Assembly (NCBI GenBank): GCA_963629575.1
Contig: CAVGIM010000004.1
Coordinates: 1-64,000 of the forward strand
DNA from: Hallerella sp963629575
GTDB lineage: Bacteria > Fibrobacterota > Fibrobacteria > Fibrobacterales > Fibrobacteraceae
Direction of reading: 5' to 3'
DNA: 64,000 bases
Shown: positions 58,691 to 64,000 of the stretch, piece by piece
Layout of the letters: each line of letters opens with the position of its first letter
Numbering within the stretch: the first letter of the stretch is position 1
Notes under the pieces: generated by a model
The model's database searches: none
Seen by the model: the letters and a program-made list of their open reading frames with translations, nothing else
What the model was told of the DNA's origin: nothing
Translations under genes and position numbers: made by a program

Positions 58691-60004
58691 CTATTCGTGA
58701 AATTCATCTTCGCCCGCCAAGACAGGCGCGCCTTCGCATTCCCCGATGCGCCGTATCGCTTCGACAATTCGGTCGAGTTCCGCATCCGTCGTAATGAACG
58801 GCGGCATCGTATAGACATAGTTGCAAAACGGTCTGAGCCAGACGCCCGTTTCCCGAATGACGCGGAGAATGTCTTCCGCGGAAGGTTTCGCCTTGAGTTC
58901 GAGAACACCTATCGCTCCGAGAACGCGGACATCCGCCGCATTTTCCAGGTTCCTCAGCGGCAGGAGATTTTCCCTGAGCCTTTTTTCGATGCGAGCGACC
59001 GCCGACAGATAGTCTCTCGATTCAAAAAGAGAAAGCGATGCGATTCCCGCGGCACAGGCAAGCGGATTCGCCATGTAAGTCGGACCGTGCATAAACGCAG
59101 AGATCTTGCTGCTTGTAATGGTTTCCGCGACACGCTCGGACGCCACGCAAGCGGCCATCGTAATGCATCCGCCGGTCAGCGCCTTTCCGACACATAGAAT
59201 GTCCGGCAAGATTCCGGCATGTTCCATCGCAAAGCGCGGCCCGGTCCGGTAAAAGCCCGAAGCGATTTCATCGAGGATCAGGAGAATTCCCCTTTCGTCG
59301 CAGAGCCTCCGCAAGCGTTTCAGGTAATTCGGATGGTATAGCCACATACCGTTTCCGCCCTGGAATACCGGTTCGCAAATAACCGCCGCAATTTCCCTTT
59401 CGTGTTCGGAAACGACCCTTTCCATCGATTCGAAGTCGGCTTCGTCCCACGATCCATCCAGGCGAGAGTTCGGACGATCGGCAAAATAATGCCTTGGCAT
59501 GATTCCGCGAAAAAGTACATGCATTCCGTCGGGATCGCTCAGCGCCATCGCCCCGGCAGTGTCCCCGTGGTATCCGCCCTTGAGCGCGACCAGCTTGGAA
59601 CGTTCCGCATGGCCTTGCGCGTATTGGTATTGCACCGCCATCTTCGCGGCGCATTCCACGGCGATGGAGCCCGAGTCCGCAAAAAATATCCTGTCCAGGC
59701 CTTTCGGCAAGAATCCTTTGAGGCGTTGTCCGAGCTCTATCGCGGGCTCGTGCGTAAAGCCTCCGAACATCACATGGCACATCTTTTCGCTCTGGCGTCG
59801 AATCGCTTCGACGATTTCGGGCGCATTGTGGCCATGCGCGACACACCACCAGCTCGAAACGGCATCGATAAGTTCTAGCCCGTCGGCGGTCCGAATCCGC
59901 GTTCCCTTCGCCGAAGTCGCAAGGAAACGAGCCGGCGTGTTTTTGAGAGCGGCATAGGGATGCCACAAATGTTCCGCGTCAAAAGAGAGAAGATCCTCCA
60001 TCAT
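58691..60004 (-). CDS. bioA: Adenosylmethionine-8-amino-7-oxononanoate aminotransferase
   Basis: BioA makes 7,8-diaminopelargonic acid using S-adenosylmethionine as amino donor. The 437-residue protein has HLWHPYAAL and SSWWCVAHGHNAPEI at the start, FADSGSIAVECA near 108, YHGDTAGAMAL near 145, LDEIASGFYRTG near 246 and PLP Lys in VGKALTGG near 276. The start may be the first or second of two adjacent ATG codons (60004 or 60001); TGA of the previous gene touches the first. Confidence 0.94.
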   Translation of the reverse strand: MMEDLLSFDAEHLWHPYAALKNTPARFLATSAKGTRIRTADGLELIDAVSSWWCVAHGHNAPEIVEAIRRQSEKMCHVMFGGFTHEPAIELGQRLKGFLPKGLDRIFFADSGSIAVECAAKMAVQYQYAQGHAERSKLVALKGGYHGDTAGAMALSDPDGMHVLFRGIMPRHYFADRPNSRLDGSWDEADFESMERVVSEHEREIAAVICEPVFQGGNGMWLYHPNYLKRLRRLCDERGILLILDEIASGFYRTGPRFAMEHAGILPDILCVGKALTGGCITMAACVASERVAETITSSKISAFMHGPTYMANPLACAAGIASLSLFESRDYLSAVARIEKRLRENLLPLRNLENAADVRVLGAIGVLELKAKPSAEDILRVIRETGVWLRPFCNYVYTMPPFITTDAELDRIVEAIRRIGECEGAPVLAGEDEFHE

Positions 60005-60679
60005 TCACCTACCGAGAATCGCATCCAGAAATTCGCCGAGAACCGCATTCGCGCGAGGAATCGAAGCTTTTCCCTGTTCGCGAATTTGACCTTCCGTCTG
60101 TACAAACTTCCCATGAAGCGACAACGCGGACTCCAGTTCTTCCGAGCAGTTGGCAAGAATTTCGGACATGGATTCTTCCGTCGTTTCCAGGTGAAACTGA
60201 ATCCCGACGATTTTACCCAGCCGAAAGCCCTGGTTCTTGCAGGCCGCGCTATACGCGAAAGGGGTCGCCAGCTCGGGAATGTCAAAAGTTTCCCCATGCC
60301 AGTGAAACGCTTCTAGCGAAAGACCGTTTTCGAACGTCACCGGAAACCAGCCGATTTCCTTTTCCGGATTTTTCCGAATCTTCGCGCCAAAGGCGTTCGC
60401 AATCAGTTGCGCCCCGAGGCAAATTCCGAGCAAAGGCTTGCCCAAGGCGAACATTTCCCGACAGAACCGCTTTTCCAAGGCGAGATAGGGGTATTCCTTC
60501 TCGTCCAAGGCGCTCATCGGGCCGCCCATCAGGACAGCGAAATCGACTTTTTCCGGAGAGGGCAAAGAATCGCCCGCGTGGAGCTTTACAAGATGGACCT
60601 GGAATTTTCTCGCTTCCAGGTAGGGGAGTATCGCTCCGGGACCTTCAAATTCCACGTGCTGAAAAATATAGGCGTCCAT
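60005..60679 (-). CDS. Class I glutamine amidotransferase-like protein
   Basis: The ATG at 60679 gives 224 residues and lies next to a TATATTGA box; the longer frame to 60748 runs through the terminator of the OmpA gene. The triad is visible: Cys87 in GICLGAQ, His163 and Glu165 in IQFHLETTEE. A tail of about 55 residues follows. It resembles the GMP-synthase-like amidotransferases of unknown substrate, not a fused synthase. It is the first gene before bioA and bioD and is coupled to bioA by adjacent TGA-ATG. A biotin link is not established. Confidence 0.85.
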   Translation of the reverse strand: MDAYIFQHVEFEGPGAILPYLEARKFQVHLVKLHAGDSLPSPEKVDFAVLMGGPMSALDEKEYPYLALEKRFCREMFALGKPLLGICLGAQLIANAFGAKIRKNPEKEIGWFPVTFENGLSLEAFHWHGETFDIPELATPFAYSAACKNQGFRLGKIVGIQFHLETTEESMSEILANCSEELESALSLHGKFVQTEGQIREQGKASIPRANAVLGEFLDAILGR

Positions 60680-60683
60680 GCCG

Positions 60684-60691
60684 TCAATATA
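60684..60691 (-). promoter_or_regulatory. Putative promoter element of the amidotransferase-bioA-bioD operon
   Basis: TATATTGA on the minus strand, 4 bases before the ATG at 60679, with no room for a ribosome site. Confidence 0.4.
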
Positions 60692-60730
60692 GCAATCGAA
60701 CATTTTCCCCGGTTCTTTCGACGGCAACAA

Positions 60731-60766
60731 AAAAAAATCCCCGGACACAAAGTCCGGAGATTTTCG
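60731..60766 (-). terminator. Terminator of the OmpA/TSP3 gene
   Basis: CCGGAC (60741-60746) and GTCCGG (60752-60757) form the core of a longer A/T-closed stem; on the minus strand it is followed by a run of at least eight T. Confidence 0.88.
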
Positions 60767-60786
60767 TTCAATTTTGTAAGACTTGC

Positions 60787-63384
60787 TTACTGGACGCGCT
60801 TCATCATGATGCGACGGTTCATTTCGCGTCCTTCCGCCGTGCTGTTGTCCGCAATCGGGTCAGCTTCGCCCTTGCCGATCGCTTCGAGACGGCTCGAATC
60901 CACACCGTTCTTCACCAGCTCGGTGCGAACCGCTTCGGCACGCTTCTGGGAAAGCTTCAGGTTCGCGCTTTCCTTGCCGCGGTCGTCGGTGTAACCCAGA
61001 ATCTGGTAACGCTCGTTCTTGCGTTCCTTCTTGTTCAGGTCCTTCGCCAGTTCGCGGAGCGTTCTCTTCGAGTTCGCGGTGAGCTTCGACTTGCCGCTCG
61101 CAAAGAAGACTTCCAGCTTGATTTCCTCGACCGGGCAGCCGTCAGCCGCAATGTCTCCCGCTTCATACGGGCACTTGTCGAGGCCTGTGCACTTGTCCTT
61201 GAACATGTCGAGCATTCCCTTCTGCGTCACCCACGGATCGCAGACACCGTCACCGTCCGAGTCCGGATTGTCGAGCGGGCAGCCGTTGTTTTCCACGGCA
61301 CCGGAATCCAGCGGGCACTTGTCGAGACCCGTGCACTGGTCCTTGAACACGTCGAGCATTCCCTTCTGCGTCACCCACGGATCGCAGACACCGTCATGGT
61401 CGGAGTCCGGATTGTCGAGCGGGCAGCCGTTGTTTTTCACGGAGCCGGAATCATACGGGCACTTGTCGAGACCCGTGCAGACATCCTTGAACACGTCGAG
61501 CATTCCCTTCTGCGTTACCCACGGATCGCAAACGCCGTCGTGATCGACGTCCGGATCTTCCGTCGGGCAACCGTTTGTCGCCAGCGGACCGGATTCGTTC
61601 GGGCACTTATCGACACCCGAGCAGACGCTCTTGTAATCGTCGAGCATACCCTTTTCGGAAACCCACGGATCGCAAACGCTGTCGCCATCGACGTCCGGAT
61701 TTCCAAGCGGGCAGCCGTCGTTCTCGATCGGTCCGTATTCCGCCGGGCACTTATCGACGCCCTTGCACTGTTTCACGTTCGGGTCGGTCGGATTTTCAAA
61801 GAAGTAGCCGAGACCCTTTTCCGTCACCCACGCATCGCAGAGACCGTCACCATCGACGTCCGGATCGGGCCACGGACAACCCTTGTTCGCCACAGGTCCC
61901 GCTTCGCCCGGGCACATGTCGTAGCCCTTGCAGACATTCGCAAAGTCGGCCAGGCGACCTTCATCCGTCACCCACGGAGAGCAGATCGAGTCGCCATCCG
62001 GATCCGGATCCTTGCTCGGGCAGCCATTGAACGCCGGGAGACCGGCCTGGTTCGGGCATTCATCGATACCGGAGCAGACTCCGGCAAACTTGTCGAGCAT
62101 GTTCTTCTGGGCAACCCACGGGTCGCAGACGCCGTCGCCATCCACATCCGGATTGTCGAGCGGGCAGCCATCCGCACCGGCACCCTGTTCGTTCGGGCAC
62201 TGGTCGATGCCTTCGCAAATTTCGGCAAACTCGGCGCTCAGGCCTTTTTCCGCCACCCACGAATCGCAAATGCCGTCTTCGTCAAGGTCGGGATTCGGCC
62301 AGGGGCAGCCGTCGTTGCGCTTGTCACCCGGTTCGTCCGGGCACTTGTCCATGTCATCGGGAACGCCGTCACCGTCCCTATCCGGATCGATGAGGAATCC
62401 AGACCAGGTGATGCCGCCAAAGCCGTAAGCGGAAGGAGTCGTGCGAACCTGGGAGACCCAGTCGTCGTTCCCGTTTCCACCACGAACAGGAAGGGAATAA
62501 TCCTTCGAAATCGCAAAATGACCACCGATCTGGAGATCCAGGTGGTTTCCAATGTGGAACACCAGACCGACCGAAGCCTCGTTCATCGAAAGATCCTTGA
62601 TCGCTTCATAATCGCCGTCGGCGATATCCATATAGTATTCACCGAAGATGGATACGACGGAAATCGGGTAGAGTTCGATGCCCGCCGCAAAGGAGTAGAA
62701 TCCCGGGTAAGCGTCGTTGCCGATCGTGAACCGGTAGCCGCCGTTCAAATGGAACAGGAGCGGAGCCGCATCGATCTTGCGGAGGTCCATCGTCGCCGCG
62801 GCGGTGACGCGGAAAATCGAATTGTTCGATCCGAACGCATAGCGGTTCATCTGTTCAAGGTTGATGTAGTCCGGTTCGCGAACCCAGGATCCGCGCTTCG
62901 AAGCGTCCGTCGTCGGGAAGTCCGCACCGAGGACGAGCGCAATGTCAAAGAGCTGGTCCTCGGGAAGCGGTGCGCGGAATTTCAGCGTCGCGCGGAGGTT
63001 TCCCAAGTATCCCTGCTTGGCCGCATCCGTATTCTTGAATTCCAGCTGGTCGTAATAGACCGGGAGCATGATAGCGACATCCATGATTTCGAACATGCCG
63101 AACGACATGCCAAAATAGCCGCTGAGCCCCACGAACTGGTCCAATTCATCATACTGAAGTTGACCATTGTTGTTCATGTAACGGTTGAACATGTAGTTTT
63201 CGAAAACACCGGCATCGTTCGAAACATCGCCCAAGAGGGTGATGCCCAGCTGACCGTGCTTCATCGACTTCGCCGAGTAGGTTTTGTCGAAACCGAGCTG
63301 CCCGTTCTTGTTAAAGGTCTCGTGCGCAAAGGCGAGCGAAACCGATAATCCAAGAAGGGTCAGACATTTGACGCATTTATTCAT
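60787..63384 (-). CDS. OmpA-family outer-membrane protein with thrombospondin type 3-like repeats
   Basis: The 865-residue protein has a signal peptide, an N-terminal beta-barrel (to about 330), a short TSP3-like unit (DRDGDGVPDDMDKCP), eight longer units of about 48 residues each with a DxDGDGxCD calcium loop and a paired-Cys end (CxGxDxCP), and a C-terminal OmpA domain (about 750-865: GYTDDRGKESANLKLSQKRAE, NRRIM). The OmpA domain should bind peptidoglycan; the repeats form a calcium-dependent stalk. The last three repeats are nearly identical. A TATCTTTA box about 60 bases upstream and an AAGGAG ribosome site precede the start. This type of protein is abundant in Fibrobacter envelopes. Confidence 0.92.
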   Translation of the reverse strand: MNKCVKCLTLLGLSVSLAFAHETFNKNGQLGFDKTYSAKSMKHGQLGITLLGDVSNDAGVFENYMFNRYMNNNGQLQYDELDQFVGLSGYFGMSFGMFEIMDVAIMLPVYYDQLEFKNTDAAKQGYLGNLRATLKFRAPLPEDQLFDIALVLGADFPTTDASKRGSWVREPDYINLEQMNRYAFGSNNSIFRVTAAATMDLRKIDAAPLLFHLNGGYRFTIGNDAYPGFYSFAAGIELYPISVVSIFGEYYMDIADGDYEAIKDLSMNEASVGLVFHIGNHLDLQIGGHFAISKDYSLPVRGGNGNDDWVSQVRTTPSAYGFGGITWSGFLIDPDRDGDGVPDDMDKCPDEPGDKRNDGCPWPNPDLDEDGICDSWVAEKGLSAEFAEICEGIDQCPNEQGAGADGCPLDNPDVDGDGVCDPWVAQKNMLDKFAGVCSGIDECPNQAGLPAFNGCPSKDPDPDGDSICSPWVTDEGRLADFANVCKGYDMCPGEAGPVANKGCPWPDPDVDGDGLCDAWVTEKGLGYFFENPTDPNVKQCKGVDKCPAEYGPIENDGCPLGNPDVDGDSVCDPWVSEKGMLDDYKSVCSGVDKCPNESGPLATNGCPTEDPDVDHDGVCDPWVTQKGMLDVFKDVCTGLDKCPYDSGSVKNNGCPLDNPDSDHDGVCDPWVTQKGMLDVFKDQCTGLDKCPLDSGAVENNGCPLDNPDSDGDGVCDPWVTQKGMLDMFKDKCTGLDKCPYEAGDIAADGCPVEEIKLEVFFASGKSKLTANSKRTLRELAKDLNKKERKNERYQILGYTDDRGKESANLKLSQKRAEAVRTELVKNGVDSSRLEAIGKGEADPIADNSTAEGREMNRRIMMKRVQ
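61150..62390 (-). repeat. Tandem TSP3-type repeats inside the OmpA gene
   Basis: Eight coding repeats plus one short unit; the three nearest the C-terminus (about 61150-61580) have an exact period of 144 bases (for example TCTGCG at 61221 and 61365). The other units vary and one has an extra loop of about 8 residues. This indicates recent duplication at the C-terminal end. Confidence 0.85.
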
Positions 63385-63637
63385 TGGTTCTCCTTCTTTA
63401 AAACCAATCCTCTTTAGCCCGAAGAGACGAGCCTAATCCAGAATAAAGATAGTTAGAAAAAACTTTTTTGTCTTTGTCGATATGTTTCAAAGCAACTTCG
63501 TTTCCGCATTTTTACATAACAGACGGATAAAGGGGGGGCAGAGCCTAGAGCTTGGAGCTTAGATCTGAGTTTCGCAGACGTTTAGGTTCAAATGTAAAGC
63601 GGAACGCTCTGCTTTTCTAAGCTCTCCGAACGAAGCT
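63385..63637. other. Intergenic region before the OmpA/TSP3 gene
   Basis: 253 bases. It holds the OmpA promoter (TATCTTTA, minus, 63451-63444) and a G-run GGGGGGG near 63531. Near 63530-63570 there are direct repeats of GAGCTTGG/GAGCTTAG type. A weak inverted repeat CGAAC/GTTCG near 63627-63651 may end radC transcription. No gene is seen. Confidence 0.4.
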
Positions 63638-64000
63638 CTAAAAAAGTTCGGGAAATTCCTTTTTCAGGCTCGCATACCCCCGAAAAGACACAATCAGATG
63701 ATCGAGAACGGGGATTTCCAGTATCCGGCCGGCATCGCAAAGCGAACGCGTCACCATCTTGTCTTCCTCGCTCGCCACCAAGGATCCCGAAGGATGGTTG
63801 TGCGCAACGATAACGCAACAGGCCCTGTCCCGAATCGCTTCGGAAAAGACTTCCCGCGCATGGACTTGCGTGCGATCGACAAGGCCCGAAGTCACCGGAT
63901 GGACGCCCAGAATTCCGTTACTACTGCTGAGCGAGACCGCCACAAAGCATTCCTGGCTGCGAAACTTGAGAAACGCCAGGTGCGGCAAGAGCACCCCCGG
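63638..64000 (-). CDS. radC: RadC/JAB1-type MPN domain protein (partial, cut by window end)
   Basis: Only the C-terminal part, about 118 residues, is in view; the reading frame is still open at base 64000. The metalloprotease-like JAMM motif is visible: AHNHPSG near residue 63-69 and EEDKMVTRSLCDAG with Asp near 78, then LDHLIV. HVHAREVF-like helix (QVHAREVFSEAIRDRA) is typical of RadC. RadC proteins are common next to mobile DNA and antiphage genes but occur in cores too. Left of it is the intergenic region before the OmpA gene. Confidence 0.9.
   Translation of the reverse strand, partial: PGVLLPHLAFLKFRSQECFVAVSLSSSNGILGVHPVTSGLVDRTQVHAREVFSEAIRDRACCVIVAHNHPSGSLVASEEDKMVTRSLCDAGRILEIPVLDHLIVSFRGYASLKKEFPELF

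Noticed and set aside
61150..62390. CRISPR array from the regular repeats
   Set aside because: The 144-base period is coding and in frame, with no short repeat-spacer pattern.
61396..63348. A 650-residue open frame opposite the OmpA/TSP3 gene
   Set aside because: It is antisense to a gene with signal peptide and OmpA domain; its Arg/Val-rich product has no known motifs.

Overview
The window most likely comes from a Fibrobacter-type bacterium (Fibrobacterota, FCB group). The evidence is a secreted family 51 glycoside hydrolase with repeated N-terminal beta-sandwich modules, a GH11 xylanase with a poly-serine linker and a type IX-like C-terminal domain, an OmpA protein with many thrombospondin type 3-like repeats, LptF/LptG and BamD (a Gram-negative envelope), and a PorV/PorQ-like barrel. 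Genes are densely packed with many 4-base ATGA overlaps. Ten or so genes have a TAnnTT box only 6-9 bases before the start codon, which suggests leaderless transcripts. I saw no rRNA, tRNA, CRISPR array or complete insertion sequence.

Layout. 1-3.9 kb is accessory: a truncated Rpn-type nuclease fragment, a type I restriction HsdR without HsdM/HsdS in view, and a coupled 56-codon frame. argH follows (3.9-5.3 kb). 5.4-8.4 kb is a copper operon (csoR, a membrane-anchored HMA protein, copA) with a clear CsoR-type operator. 8.4-14.0 kb is the most unusual part: a six-gene operon of a lipoprotein, a beta-helix protein, two unrecognised proteins, and a MotA/ZorA-like plus MotB/ZorB-like pair. 14.0-20.5 kb holds lptF, lptG, a diguanylate cyclase, a sodium:solute symporter and tadA on one strand. 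bamD, an outer-membrane protein and a PHP-domain protein are divergent from it.

23.7-29.4 kb carries nudix, pdxA and a lipoprotein, then PorV-like, STAS and degenerate LytM proteins. An intergenic repeat lies between the two groups; its second copy is at 43.3 kb. 29.5-36.6 kb has a tyrosine recombinase, proB, rapA, a GYF-RDD protein and murA. 36.7-42.8 kb has Cel51, a DsbA-like lipoprotein, an aminotransferase and ogt. 42.9-48.2 kb has vanZ-like, a macro-like/PARG fusion, gyrA and surE.

48.3-54.3 kb is hisS followed by two SGNH proteins and an MBOAT acyltransferase, a likely surface-polysaccharide O-acetylation unit. The rest contains a UDG-like protein, a nitroreductase, the GH11 xylanase, a MauE-like protein, bioD, bioA, a class I amidotransferase, the OmpA/TSP3 protein and a radC gene cut by the window end.

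The genes combine envelope building (LptFG, BamD, MurA, OmpA, O-acetylation), plant-wall degradation (Cel51, Xyn11), copper export and central metabolism, with a few accessory systems. The MotAB/Zorya-like operon and the macro-PARG fusion are the best candidates for undescribed biology.
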